From positions 140,243-204,242 of the forward strand of contig JAGWUS010000001.1 in the NCBI GenBank assembly GCA_028868305.1: DNA of 64,000 bases, read 5' to 3'. The notes below the pieces were generated by a model that saw only the letters and a program-made list of their open reading frames with translations, was not told the origin of the DNA and ran no database searches. Both the position numbers and the translations under genes were made by a program. Of the stretch, positions 1 to 8,834 are shown in pieces. Each line of letters begins with the position of its first letter. Within the stretch, counting starts at the first letter, position 1. The DNA comes from Burkholderiales bacterium. GTDB taxonomy: Bacteria; Pseudomonadota; Gammaproteobacteria; Burkholderiales; Burkholderiaceae_C.

Positions 1-1359
1 AATGTTTTCCACATCGATGGAACTGATCCATTCGCCGCCCGACTTGATCACGTCCTTGCTGCGGTCGGTGATCTGCATGTAGCCGTCGGCGTCGATGGTG
101 GCCACGTCGCCGGTGGGGAACCAGCCGTTGACCAGCGGAGCGCCGCCCTCCCCCTTGAAATATTCACTGATGATCCACGGGCCCCTGACCAGCAGATCAC
201 CATAGGCCTTGCCATCCCAGGGTAGTGATTTGCCAGATTCGTCCACAATTTTCATGTCAACGCCGTAGATTCCGCGGCCCTGCTTCAGGCGCACCTTCAT
301 TTTTTCTTCGGAATTTAGGCTGGCGTGTTTGTTTTTGAGTGTGCACACGGTGCCCAGCGGAGACATTTCCGTCATGCCCCAGGCGTGCAGCACCTCAACG
401 CCATAAAGATCGTTGAAGGCAGTGATCATGGCCGGCGGGCAGGCGGAGCCACCAATTACCGTCCGGTTCAGCGTTGAGAATTTCAGCTTGCCTGCCTGCA
501 TATGGGACAACATCATTTGCCACACAGTGGGCACACCGGCAGCAAAGGTCACTTTTTCGTTCTCAATCAATTCATAGATCGACTTGCCGTCCATGGCCGG
601 GCCGGGAAACACCAGCTTGGCCCCCGTCATTGCGGCAGAGTAAGGCAGGCCCCAGGCGTTGACGTGAAACATGGGGACCACGGGCAAGACGCAATCACGG
701 GCACTCATATTCAGTGAGTCGGGCAAAGCGCCTGCAAATGCGTGCAGCATGGTGGAACGGTGGCTGTACAGCGCAGCCTTGGGATTGCCGGTCGTGCCAC
801 TGGTGTAGCACATGCTGGATGCCGAGTTTTCGTCAAACTCGGGCCAGGTGTACTCGGAAGACTCGGTGCCTATCCATGCTTCATAGCTTTGCAGGCCAAG
901 AACGCCGCTGTCCGCCGGCAACTTGTCTGCATCGCACAGCGCGATCCAGTGCTTGACAGTGGTGCAGCGGCTCTGTACAGCCTGGATGATGGGCAGGAAT
1001 GTCATGTCAAAGCATACGACCTGGTCCTCGGCGTGATTGACAATCCAGACGATCTGGTCGGGATGCAGGCGAGGGTTCAGGGTGTGCAGCACTTTGCCAG
1101 AGCCACTCACGCCGAAATAGAGTTCCAGGTGGCGATAGCCATTCCAGGCCAGCGTCGCAATCCGGTCGCTGAACGCAAGATTCATCTTGTCCAGTGCATT
1201 GGCCACCCTGCGTGCGCGGTACCCCACATCCTTGTAGGTATAGCGGTGGATATCGCCTTCAACACGACGTGACACCACCTCGCCTTCACCATGGTGACGC
1301 TCAGCGAACTCAATGAGCGACGAAATCATCAACTGGTGTTTTTGCATTAAACCTAGCAT
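1..1359 (-). CDS. Acyl-CoA synthetase (AMP-forming), C-terminus cut by window edge
   Basis: Adenylate-forming ligase that activates a fatty or short-chain carboxylic acid to its CoA thioester through an acyl-AMP. The reading frame runs leftward from ATG at 1359 ([18 protein letters not shown]...) and stays open to base 1. Visible motifs are the P-loop [16 protein letters not shown], the region [16 protein letters not shown] and the start of the A8 hinge [17 protein letters not shown]. The MLGLM start and overall sequence resemble the DmdB/AlkK-like medium-chain ligase branch; the substrate cannot be read from sequence. About 450 residues are present, roughly 80% of the family length. It is divergent from selO across about 130 bases. 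Confidence 0.9.
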   Translation of the reverse strand, partial: MLGLMQKHQLMISSLIEFAERHHGEGEVVSRRVEGDIHRYTYKDVGYRARRVANALDKMNLAFSDRIATLAWNGYRHLELYFGVSGSGKVLHTLNPRLHPDQIVWIVNHAEDQVVCFDMTFLPIIQAVQSRCTTVKHWIALCDADKLPADSGVLGLQSYEAWIGTESSEYTWPEFDENSASSMCYTSGTTGNPKAALYSHRSTMLHAFAGALPDSLNMSARDCVLPVVPMFHVNAWGLPYSAAMTGAKLVFPGPAMDGKSIYELIENEKVTFAAGVPTVWQMMLSHMQAGKLKFSTLNRTVIGGSACPPAMITAFNDLYGVEVLHAWGMTEMSPLGTVCTLKNKHASLNSEEKMKVRLKQGRGIYGVDMKIVDESGKSLPWDGKAYGDLLVRGPWIISEYFKGEGGAPLVNGWFPTGDVATIDADGYMQITDRSKDVIKSGGEWISSIDVENI

Positions 1360-1493
1360 AGGGCTCTGTCTCCAAATTAAAGATGGCTGGAAGCCGGCGC
1401 GTCACCCATTCGGCGCACCAGCGTGGGGCGTATGGTACTGCGACTATGGCCCTGCGTGAGGACGGCCTTTGACGATTGCCGGACAATTGAAAA

Positions 1494-2978
1494 ATGACAA
1501 AATTTGGACCGGACAGCGCTGGGTTCGATGCTGGACTGCGCTGGACGAACAGCTTTTCGCAGTTGGGGGAAGCGTTTTTTGTTGCGCTCCAGCCTACACC
1601 TTTGCCCGCACCTTACTGGGTGGGACACAGCAAACCGCTTGCGCAGCAGATCGGACTGCCTGACGACTGGAGTGCGTCACCGGACTGGCTACAGGTACTG
1701 ACCGGAAACCGTGCGCTGGTGGGGACCGTGCCGCTGGCCAGTGTGTACAGCGGTCACCAGTTTGGCAACTGGGCGGGACAGCTGGGGGACGGACGTGCCA
1801 TTTTGCTGGGCGAAACCGCCAATCTGGAAATTCAACTCAAGGGCGCGGGACTGACTCCGTTTTCCCGCATGGGGGATGGGCGAGCGGTGTTGCGCAGCAG
1901 CATCCGGGAATTCCTTTGCAGTGAAGCCATGCATGGGTTGGGCATACCAACCTCACGTGCGCTCTGCGTGACCGGATCGGACGCTCCCGTGCGTCGTGAA
2001 GTGATGGAAACCGCAGCGGTGGTGACCCGCGTGGCCCCCAGTTTCATCCGTTTTGGTCATTTTGAGCATTTTTGTCACCACGACCAGCACGATCAGTTGC
2101 GTACCCTGGCTGACTATGTCATTGATCAGTTTTACCCAGAGTGTGCGCACGACACGCGTTTTGGCAGTAACCGCTATGCGGCATTTCTGGCGGAGGTAAC
2201 CCGGCGCACGGCCGACATGGTGGCCCACTGGCAGTCCGTGGGTTTCTGCCACGGGGTAATGAACACCGACAACATGAGCATTCTGGGGCTGACCATTGAC
2301 TATGGGCCGTTCCAGTTTCTGGACGCCTACGACCCTGCCCATATCTGCAATCACTCGGATACCCAGGGCCGCTATGCCTTCGGCAAGCAGCCCCACATCG
2401 CCTACTGGAACCTGTATTGCCTAGGCCAGGCGCTGATGCCGTTGGTGGGCGAGCCAGAGTACGCAATTGCCGCTCTTGAGACCTTCAAGGAAATCTACCC
2501 CCGCGCCTATGCCCTGCGCATGTCTGCCAAGTTAGGTTTGGCCGAGCCGGTGGCACAGGCCGGGCCGCTGATAGAGGAATTGCTGATTCTGATGGCGGCA
2601 GACCGGGTGGACTACACCATCTTTTGGCGACGCCTGAGCCACTGGGCCCGCGCACGCCGGATGGACGACCCGTCGGTGCGCGACCTGTTCCTGAATCGCC
2701 CTGCCATCGACGCCTGGTTGCTATCGTATTCAGAGCTGTTTAAGCATGTTCCACAAGGGTTAGCGGCCGATTTGATGCTACAAACCAATCCCAAGTTTGT
2801 CTTGCGCAACCATTTGGGTGAACAGGCCATACGTGCGGCCCAACGCAAGGACTTTTCCGGTGTCAGCGGACTGCTGGAAGTATTGGAGCGGCCGTTCGAT
2901 GAGCATCCACAATATGCCCAGTATGCCGGCTTCCCGCCCGAATGGGCTGCCAGCATTGCCATCAGTTGCAGTTCCTGA
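1494..2978 (+). CDS. selO: SelO/YdiU protein adenylyltransferase
   Basis: Pseudokinase-fold enzyme that transfers AMP from ATP to protein Ser/Thr/Tyr residues (AMPylation) and is linked to redox homeostasis in its family. The 494-residue length fits. Diagnostic family blocks are [18 protein letters not shown] near residue 80, a Gly-rich nucleotide region and [10 protein letters not shown] followed by [13 protein letters not shown] (catalytic and metal-binding Asn/Asp). The protein ends in Cys-Ser-Ser, so a cysteine occupies the antepenultimate place where animal SelO has selenocysteine. No strong ribosome-binding site precedes the ATG. It lies 32 bases upstream of msrB, another redox gene. 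Confidence 0.93.
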   Translation: MTKFGPDSAGFDAGLRWTNSFSQLGEAFFVALQPTPLPAPYWVGHSKPLAQQIGLPDDWSASPDWLQVLTGNRALVGTVPLASVYSGHQFGNWAGQLGDGRAILLGETANLEIQLKGAGLTPFSRMGDGRAVLRSSIREFLCSEAMHGLGIPTSRALCVTGSDAPVRREVMETAAVVTRVAPSFIRFGHFEHFCHHDQHDQLRTLADYVIDQFYPECAHDTRFGSNRYAAFLAEVTRRTADMVAHWQSVGFCHGVMNTDNMSILGLTIDYGPFQFLDAYDPAHICNHSDTQGRYAFGKQPHIAYWNLYCLGQALMPLVGEPEYAIAALETFKEIYPRAYALRMSAKLGLAEPVAQAGPLIEELLILMAADRVDYTIFWRRLSHWARARRMDDPSVRDLFLNRPAIDAWLLSYSELFKHVPQGLAADLMLQTNPKFVLRNHLGEQAIRAAQRKDFSGVSGLLEVLERPFDEHPQYAQYAGFPPEWAASIAISCSS

Positions 2979-3010
2979 TCTGCGGCCCCGTTTCCTTGAA
3001 AGTCATAACC

Positions 3011-3415
3011 ATGCCCTTCCCTATCGAAAAAAACGACGACGAGTGGAAAGCCTTGCTGGAGGCCAAAGGCGCCGAACCCGTGGCATTTCAGGTCACGCGC
3101 CGCGCCGCCACCGAGCGGCCCTTCTCTGGCAAGTACGAAACGCACTGGGCAGACGGTAGTTACCACTGCGTGTGCTGTGATGCAAAGCTATTTGACTCCC
3201 ACACCAAGTTCGACGCCCATTGCGGCTGGCCCAGTTTTTCGCTGGCCCTGCCGGGTGCGATCAAGGAAATCACCGACCGAAGCCACGGCATGACCCGGGT
3301 GGAAACCGTGTGTGCCCAGTGTGGTGCCCACCTGGGCCATGTGTTTGAAGACGGCCCTACCGACACCGGCTTGCGCTACTGCATGAACTCAGCCTCGCTA
3401 CACTTCACACCTTAA
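3011..3415 (+). CDS. msrB: Peptide-methionine (R)-S-oxide reductase MsrB
   Basis: Reduces the R-epimer of methionine sulfoxide in proteins, using thioredoxin. I chose ATG 3011 ([13 protein letters not shown], 134 residues); the frame is open further upstream but that would overlap selO, and 134 residues is the normal size. Two CxxC pairs (CVCCDAK and [10 protein letters not shown]) bind structural zinc, and the catalytic cysteine is in [13 protein letters not shown]. The stop codon overlaps the yciB start by one base (TAATG), indicating one transcript msrB-yciB-bolA-ppiC. Confidence 0.95.
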   Translation: MPFPIEKNDDEWKALLEAKGAEPVAFQVTRRAATERPFSGKYETHWADGSYHCVCCDAKLFDSHTKFDAHCGWPSFSLALPGAIKEITDRSHGMTRVETVCAQCGAHLGHVFEDGPTDTGLRYCMNSASLHFTP

Positions 3416-3969
3416 TGAAAATACTGATCGACTTTTTTCCCCTGCTGCTGTTCTTCGGCGCGTTCAAGCTGTACGACATCTATATTGCAACCGGCGTACT
3501 GATGGCGGCAACCGTGTTGCAGATGGCTCTGATATACGGCATGGACCGCAAACTGCAGGTCATGCACAAAATCACACTGGGACTGGTACTGGTGTTTGGC
3601 ACGCTGACACTGGTGCTGCACGATGACCGATTCATCAAATGGAAGCCCACCGTGCTGTATGCCGCCATGTCGATTGCACTGGCGGTTGCCGTGTGGGGAC
3701 TGCGCAAGAATTTCCTGAAGTTGCTGCTGGGCAGCCAGCTCGATCTGCGGGATGCCGTGTGGCACAGACTGAATGTGGCATGGGTTGTGTACACCGCATT
3801 CATGGCGGCAATCAACGCCTATGTGGTGCTCTACTACAGTACGGAAGCATGGGTCAGCTTCAAATTGTGGGGCTATGTGTTTCCCCTCGTTTTCATCATT
3901 GGCCAGGGCATCTACATCGCGCCGCACATCCGGGCCGACAGTGTCCCATCGGATAAATCCAAACCATGA
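3415..3969 (+). CDS. yciB: Inner membrane septation protein YciB/IspZ
   Basis: Polytopic inner-membrane protein of the YciB (intracellular septation protein A) family, involved in envelope maintenance and cell division. The 184 residues contain about five hydrophobic segments, the typical N-terminus [18 protein letters not shown] and the family block [18 protein letters not shown]. It is translationally coupled on both sides: TAATG with msrB and ATGA with bolA. Confidence 0.93.
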   Translation: MKILIDFFPLLLFFGAFKLYDIYIATGVLMAATVLQMALIYGMDRKLQVMHKITLGLVLVFGTLTLVLHDDRFIKWKPTVLYAAMSIALAVAVWGLRKNFLKLLLGSQLDLRDAVWHRLNVAWVVYTAFMAAINAYVVLYYSTEAWVSFKLWGYVFPLVFIIGQGIYIAPHIRADSVPSDKSKP

Positions 3970-4229
3970 GTGCCGCCCCCAGCGCCGAGGCATTGACACA
4001 ACGCCTGCGTGAGCGTCTTTCTCCCACAAGTCTCGAAGTCATTGATGAGAGTTTCAAGCACGCTGGTCACGCAGGTGCCAACGAAACCGGCTATGGCACC
4101 CATTTCCGTGTGCGTATTGAGACACAAATGTTTACAGGACTGGGCCGCGTAGCACGCCACCGCCTTGTGTATGATGCGCTGCAAGATTTCATTGACCAGG
4201 GATTGCATGCCCTGGCCATTGAGGCTTGA
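3966..4229 (+). CDS. bolA: BolA family protein
   Basis: Small BolA-type protein (87 residues) expected to work with monothiol glutaredoxins in iron-sulfur handling or to act as a morphology regulator. It shows the BolA pattern of a basic N-terminal helix, the SLEVIDES strand, the loop [12 protein letters not shown], the block [15 protein letters not shown] (conserved Arg-His) and a C-terminal HALAIEA. The start overlaps the yciB stop by four bases (ATGA). No [Fe-S]-ligand assignment was attempted. Confidence 0.9.
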   Translation: MSAAPSAEALTQRLRERLSPTSLEVIDESFKHAGHAGANETGYGTHFRVRIETQMFTGLGRVARHRLVYDALQDFIDQGLHALAIEA

Positions 4230-4275
4230 GCCTCACACCAAGGCATCCCTGATTGAGAATCCCGAAGGAAATGGA

Positions 4276-5061
4276 ATGAAAAAGCAAATTTTGACCGCCA
4301 TCGCTACAGCAACCCTGCTGGCCGCCCTGGTTCCCGCCGCTCTGGCGCAGAACATTGCCATCGTCAATGGCAAGCCTGTTCCAAAGGCTCGCATGGACGC
4401 GCTGGCCCAGCAAATGGCCCGTGCCGGCCGTCAGATTCCGCCCGAAATGCAGGGTCAGTTGAAGGAAGAAGTGATTGCCCGCGAAATTTTCGTTCAGGAA
4501 GCCCAGGCACGTGGCTTTGATGCTACCGACGATTTCAAAAACCAGATGGAACTGGCCCGCCAGTCCATCCTGATCCGTGAACTCTTCAGTGACTTTCAGA
4601 AGAAAAACCCGGTAACGGACGCCGAAGTGCAAGCCGAGTACGATAAATTTGCCGCCGCCAATGCTGGCAAGGAATACCGGGCCCGCCACATTCTGGTGGA
4701 AAAGGAAGATGAAGCAAAGGCCATCATTGCCCAACTCAAAAAAGGCGCAAAATTTGACGTCATCGCCAAGAAACAGTCCAAGGATCCAGGCTCCGCGGCC
4801 AAAGGTGGAGATCTGGACTGGGCGGCGCCTAGTAACTATGTCAAGGAATTTAGCGAGGCCCTGACCGCACTTGGCAAAGGAAAAACCACCGAAACACCGG
4901 TCAAGACCCAGTTTGGTTACCACGTAATCCGCCTGGACGATGTGCGCGATGCGCAGTTGCCCAAACTTGACGACGTCAAGCCCCAGATTACCCAGCAACT
5001 ACAGCAGCAAAAAATGAGCAAGTTTCAGGAAGAACTGCGCGCCAAGGCCAAAGTTGAATAA
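4276..5061 (+). CDS. Periplasmic peptidyl-prolyl isomerase, parvulin/PpiC type
   Basis: Predicted secreted folding chaperone with prolyl isomerase activity. ATG 4276 is preceded by GAAGGA and gives a 261-residue protein with a clean signal peptide (MKKQILTAIATATLLAAL..., cleavage after ALA). A SurA-like N-terminal helical part (residues 25-130) is followed by one rotamase domain (about 135-230): RHILVEKEDEA, GGDLDWAAP and TQFGYHVIRLDD. The frame extends upstream, but that would remove the signal peptide from the N-terminus. A strong terminator follows, closing the msrB-yciB-bolA operon. Confidence 0.92.
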   Translation: MKKQILTAIATATLLAALVPAALAQNIAIVNGKPVPKARMDALAQQMARAGRQIPPEMQGQLKEEVIAREIFVQEAQARGFDATDDFKNQMELARQSILIRELFSDFQKKNPVTDAEVQAEYDKFAAANAGKEYRARHILVEKEDEAKAIIAQLKKGAKFDVIAKKQSKDPGSAAKGGDLDWAAPSNYVKEFSEALTALGKGKTTETPVKTQFGYHVIRLDDVRDAQLPKLDDVKPQITQQLQQQKMSKFQEELRAKAKVE

Positions 5062-5078
5062 GCCTGTCGGATCTGCAG

Positions 5079-5108
5079 AAAAACGCGGCTCAAAGCCGCG
5101 TTTTTTTT
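5079..5108 (+). terminator. Rho-independent terminator after the ppiC-type gene
   Basis: A perfect stem AACGCGGCT / AGCCGCGTT with a three-base CAA loop is followed by an uninterrupted T run. It lies 18 bases after the stop codon. It ends the rightward msrB-yciB-bolA-ppiC transcript. Confidence 0.92.
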
Positions 5109-5218
5109 GACCTGAGCAGCAACACAGTGGTGCCGCGCAAGGAATACCGGCAGGCCACGCCGGCGGCATAAGCCCATTGTCTGGCATACGCGGGTGGACA
5201 CTGGGATAATCTCTCCCC

Positions 5219-7237
5219 ATGTCATTGCCTGATTTCCAGCTTGAATTGCTGGCCCCCGCGCGCGACGCCGATATTGGCATCGAAGCTGTGAACCATGGGG
5301 CCGATGCGGTCTACATTGGTGGTCCGTCGTTTGGCGCCCGCTCCAGCGCGGACAACAGCGTCCAGAATATTGCGCGACTGGCGCAACACGCACATCGGTT
5401 TAACAGCCGGATTTTTGTCACGCTGAACACCATCCTGCGCGACGACGAACTGGAACCTGCCCGCAAGCTGGCCTGGCAGTTGTATGACGCCGGCGTGGAC
5501 GCGCTGATCATCCAGGACATGGGCCTGCTGGAGATCGATACGCCGCCGATTCAACTGCATGCCAGCACGCAAACGGATATCCGTACGCCGGAAAAAGCGC
5601 GCTTCCTGCAGGATGTGGGGCTGTCACAAATCGTGCTAGCACGGGAACTCACGCTGCGGCAGATTGCGGATATCCGCAAGGCGATTGATCCCGGCCGTTG
5701 CACGCTGGAGTTCTTTGTCCACGGCGCGCTGTGCGTGGCCTACAGCGGCCAGTGCTACATCAGTGCGGCCCATACCGGACGCAGCGCCAACCGCGGCGAA
5801 TGCAGCCAGGCCTGCCGTCTCCCCTACCAGGTGGTCGACGCCAAAGGCCGGTTTGTGGCACACGACAAGCACGTTCTATCCATGAAAGACAACAACCAGA
5901 GCGACAACCTGGCGGCCCTGGTCGATGCGGGTATCCGCAGCTTCAAGATCGAAGGCCGTTACAAAGACATGGGCTACGTGAAGAACATCACCGCCCATTA
6001 CCGAAAACTGCTTGATGAACTCATCGAGAACCGCCAGGAATCCGATGCACCGCTTGCGCGCTCCAGCAGCGGAACCACCACCTTCACGTTTACACCCGAT
6101 CCCGACCAGAACTTCAACCGCGAGTTCACCGACTACTTTGTGCAGGGGCGCCAGATCGATATCGGGGCTTTTGACAGCCCCAAGAATCCGGGCCAGCCCA
6201 TTGGTTATGTGAGCAAGGTCAACGCCGACTCGGTGGAACTGGAGTTGTCGGACCGCAGCAAGTCCCTGAGCAACGGCGATGGGCTGTGCTATTACGATCT
6301 GCAGAAAGAACTGGTGGGCCTCGCCGTCAACCGCGCCGAACCCATCCATCCCTCCAGAGGCTTGTGGCGGGTATTCCCAAAGGATGCGATTGCAGAACTC
6401 AAGGACCTGCGCAAGGGCGTGGAAGTCAACCGCAACCGCGATGTGCACTGGATCCGTGCCCTGGAGAAAAAATCCAGCGACCGGCGACTGGGTGTGTGGG
6501 CCACACTGGCTGAAACGCCCAGCGGAATTGTCCTGACCCTGACAGACGAAGACGGATTTACTGTCAGAGCCCAGACGTCCCTGCCCCGGGAGCTGGCAAA
6601 AGACCCGGAAACGGCGCTGGAGACACTGCGGCAGAACATCAGCAAGCTGGGTGCCACCGTCTTTGCTGCGCTGGACGTGCAGGTACATTTCAGCCAGCCC
6701 TGGTTTGTACCCGCATCCGTGCTCAATCCCCTGAGGCGTGAGGCGATAGAGGCCCTGGAGCGGGCCCGTGCCGATGCCTGGCAGCGACTCCCGCCCAGCC
6801 AACCCGTCATACCGCCAGTGCCCTACCCTGAGGACAGCTTGAGTTATCTGGCCAATGTGTTCAACCAGGCTGCGCACGCGTTTTACGGCAAACACGGCGT
6901 GAAAGTGATCGCGCCAGCCTACGAAGCGGTAGAAGAACTGGGCGAAGTGAGCCTGATGATCACCAAGCACTGTGTGCGTTTTTCACTCAGTCTGTGTCCC
7001 AAACAGGCCAAGGGCGTGATGGGGGTGCAGGGGCAGGTCAAGGCCGAGCCGCTGCAACTGGTCAATGGCAAGGAAAAGCTGACCCTGCGCTTTGACTGCA
7101 AGCCCTGCGAGATGCATGTGGTGGGCAAAATGAAAACCTCTGTAGCCAACCAGAGCCGCAAGGAACTACGGGAAGCGCAAGCGGGAATTCCGATCACGTT
7201 TCATAAAACCCGGCCTGGGCGGGAGTTTGGTCACTAG
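5219..7237 (+). CDS. rlhA: U32-family protein, RlhA/YdcP type (23S rRNA C2501 hydroxylation)
   Basis: Member of the U32 'peptidase' family whose studied relatives are RNA hydroxylation enzymes; RlhA modifies C2501 of 23S rRNA. At 672 residues it matches the long RlhA form (N-terminal U32 domain plus DUF3656-type C-terminus), not the shorter TrhP/YegQ of about 450. Visible signatures are LELLAPARDADIGIEAV, GADAVYIGGPSFGAR and the cysteine-rich block (residues about 168-200) with CVAYSGQC and GECSQACRLPY. Later cysteines at FSLSLCPKQ and FDCKPCEMH may complete a cluster site. It appears monocistronic after the 5108 terminator. Confidence 0.85.
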   Translation: MSLPDFQLELLAPARDADIGIEAVNHGADAVYIGGPSFGARSSADNSVQNIARLAQHAHRFNSRIFVTLNTILRDDELEPARKLAWQLYDAGVDALIIQDMGLLEIDTPPIQLHASTQTDIRTPEKARFLQDVGLSQIVLARELTLRQIADIRKAIDPGRCTLEFFVHGALCVAYSGQCYISAAHTGRSANRGECSQACRLPYQVVDAKGRFVAHDKHVLSMKDNNQSDNLAALVDAGIRSFKIEGRYKDMGYVKNITAHYRKLLDELIENRQESDAPLARSSSGTTTFTFTPDPDQNFNREFTDYFVQGRQIDIGAFDSPKNPGQPIGYVSKVNADSVELELSDRSKSLSNGDGLCYYDLQKELVGLAVNRAEPIHPSRGLWRVFPKDAIAELKDLRKGVEVNRNRDVHWIRALEKKSSDRRLGVWATLAETPSGIVLTLTDEDGFTVRAQTSLPRELAKDPETALETLRQNISKLGATVFAALDVQVHFSQPWFVPASVLNPLRREAIEALERARADAWQRLPPSQPVIPPVPYPEDSLSYLANVFNQAAHAFYGKHGVKVIAPAYEAVEELGEVSLMITKHCVRFSLSLCPKQAKGVMGVQGQVKAEPLQLVNGKEKLTLRFDCKPCEMHVVGKMKTSVANQSRKELREAQAGIPITFHKTRPGREFGH

Positions 7238-7514
7238 AACGGTTGATCCAAAAAGTCGCGCTGGGCACGATCGCAAGAACCAGTTCCATTCTGTCCAAGC
7301 TGAACCGATAACCCGTGATGCCCCCCCACGGTCCATCCGGAAGTGGCTTTTTTCATCCTGTACGGTCAGGGTTGCGCAGGCGGAAACAATGCCAGATGCC
7401 AACTTCCACATGCGCCCCCCTTTTGCAAACCATGAATGTGCTGGACATTCCCCACAAGACTTGTGTACCCTGTGAGACCGGCAAATTCAATAATTCCCCC
7501 ATGAAGGATGTCCC

Positions 7515-8006
7515 ATGACGAGTTCAAGCCCTACCCGCAACGGGCAGGATGTCAGTGGCCTTGTTGCGGCCATTGCCCGCAACACCGAAGACTGGTCCCT
7601 GGGAAAGTTTCTGGAGGATTACCGCTGGAGCGTGCTGGCAGATTACGTCACGCCGTCACAGCATGAACGTGGCCACCTGCTGATTGCCCAGGGAGAGCGC
7701 GACCGCACCCTCTATTTTCTCGAATCAGGCAATCTCAAAGTGGACATGAAAACCGATGGCGGACTGGTGCATCTGGCTGTGTTGGGGCCGGGAACGGTCG
7801 TGGGCGAAGGTGGTTTCTTTTCTACGCTGCCTCGCAATGCGTCTGTTTCCGTCTACAGTGATTGCAAAGTTTGGGCCATGGGCATAGGAAAATTCGCTGA
7901 ACTTGGGCGCCAGCATCCCAGCGTTGCCCTGGCATTGACCCTGGCGCTGGGTGCAGTTTTGTCCAGCCGTATGCTGGATGTCAGCAAGCGACTGCCGGTG
8001 ACCTGA
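7515..8006 (+). CDS. Stand-alone cyclic nucleotide-binding domain protein
   Basis: 163-residue Crp-like protein: one cNMP-binding beta-roll (residues about 45-135, with FLESGNLKVDMK and VVGEGGFFSTLPRNASV, the phosphate-binding-cassette region) followed by a helix, but no helix-turn-helix. It therefore probably senses a nucleotide without binding DNA itself. The start ATG follows AAGGATG; the earlier ATG at 7501 is out of frame. The 277 bases upstream contain no gene. Ligand (cAMP, cGMP, c-di-GMP or none) cannot be told. Confidence 0.8.
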   Translation: MTSSSPTRNGQDVSGLVAAIARNTEDWSLGKFLEDYRWSVLADYVTPSQHERGHLLIAQGERDRTLYFLESGNLKVDMKTDGGLVHLAVLGPGTVVGEGGFFSTLPRNASVSVYSDCKVWAMGIGKFAELGRQHPSVALALTLALGAVLSSRMLDVSKRLPVT

Positions 8007-8016
8007 AACCGTAAGA

Positions 8017-8037
8017 GTGCGCCCATGCTGGGCGCAC
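8017..8037. terminator. Hairpin between convergent genes
   Basis: Perfect eight-base stem GTGCGCCC / GGGCGCAC with loop ATGCT, located between the convergent cNMP-binding and nitroreductase genes. No long T run follows on either strand, so it may be a weak bidirectional terminator. Confidence 0.55.
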
Positions 8038-8052
8038 AAGCAAAAATATGAC

Positions 8053-8691
8053 TCAGGCCACTTCTGTGATGAAGTCTTCGCGTGCGCGGCGCACCTTCTT
8101 CAGATTCACCAGCCAATCCTCAGCCTCCTCGCGGTAGCCCAGTGGCAAGATGGCCACGCTACGCAGTCCACGTGCCTTGAGGCCCAGAATCTCGTCCAGG
8201 GCCTTGGGATCAAAGCCTTCCATGGGCGTGGCGTCCACCTGCTCTTCAGCGGCCGCGATCAGAGCGGTTCCGAGACCAATATAGGCTTGACGTGCTGCGT
8301 GGTTGAAATTCACCTCGGCGTCGCGCTCGGGGTAGGTGGACAGCAGCATCTTGCGGTAGTTTTCCCAGCCTTCGCTGGTGAAGCCGCGCTGCGCGTTGAC
8401 CAGATCGAACATGCCATTGATGCGTTCGGCGGTGTAATTGTCCCAAGCCGCAAACACCAGCAGGTGCGAGCCGTCGGTGATCTGTCCCTGGTTCCAGGCA
8501 ATGGGCTTGATCTTTTCACGGATTTCCTTGTTGGTGACCACAATCACTTCGTAAGGCTGCAGGCCGCTGGAAGTGGCGGTCAAGCGAATAGCTTCCAAAA
8601 TGCGCTCCACTTTTTCCTGGGGCACTGCCTTTTCAGGGTTCATTTTCTTGGCGGCATAGCGCCATTGCAGTTTGCTGATCAGATCGGACAT
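8053..8691 (-). CDS. Nitroreductase family NAD(P)H oxidoreductase
   Basis: FMN-dependent oxidoreductase of the NfsB-like nitroreductase fold, expected to reduce nitroaromatics, quinones or similar acceptors. Length (212) is typical. Seen: the N-terminal RYAAKKM block with conserved basic residues for FMN phosphate, TATSSGLQPYEVIVV, and the C-terminal ILPLGYREEAEDWL that matches the family's GYR/E ending. The physiological substrate is unknown. It is convergent with the cNMP-binding gene. Confidence 0.87.
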   Translation of the reverse strand: MSDLISKLQWRYAAKKMNPEKAVPQEKVERILEAIRLTATSSGLQPYEVIVVTNKEIREKIKPIAWNQGQITDGSHLLVFAAWDNYTAERINGMFDLVNAQRGFTSEGWENYRKMLLSTYPERDAEVNFNHAARQAYIGLGTALIAAAEEQVDATPMEGFDPKALDEILGLKARGLRSVAILPLGYREEAEDWLVNLKKVRRAREDFITEVA

Positions 8692-8834
8692 TCAAAAACC
8701 AAATAAGAGTTGCTAAGCTTTGTATTTTGGGTGCCTTCGCCAAAAGACAAGGCCACCGCCTCCAATACACGGAGGCAACGGTCCTGCATTGGTGCACTCC
8801 CTGTCAGGACGCAGCAAATGTGTTACCAGGTAGC

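Noticed and set aside
850..890. AGCTATGAAGCAT-like sequence in the acyl-CoA ligase gene
   Set aside because: Resembles the stem of the dispersed element, but there is no core and the residues (SYEAW) are normal for this family.
7238..7514. Possible small RNA or promoter in the 277-base gap
   Set aside because: No convincing -35/-10 pair, terminator or conserved structure could be seen.
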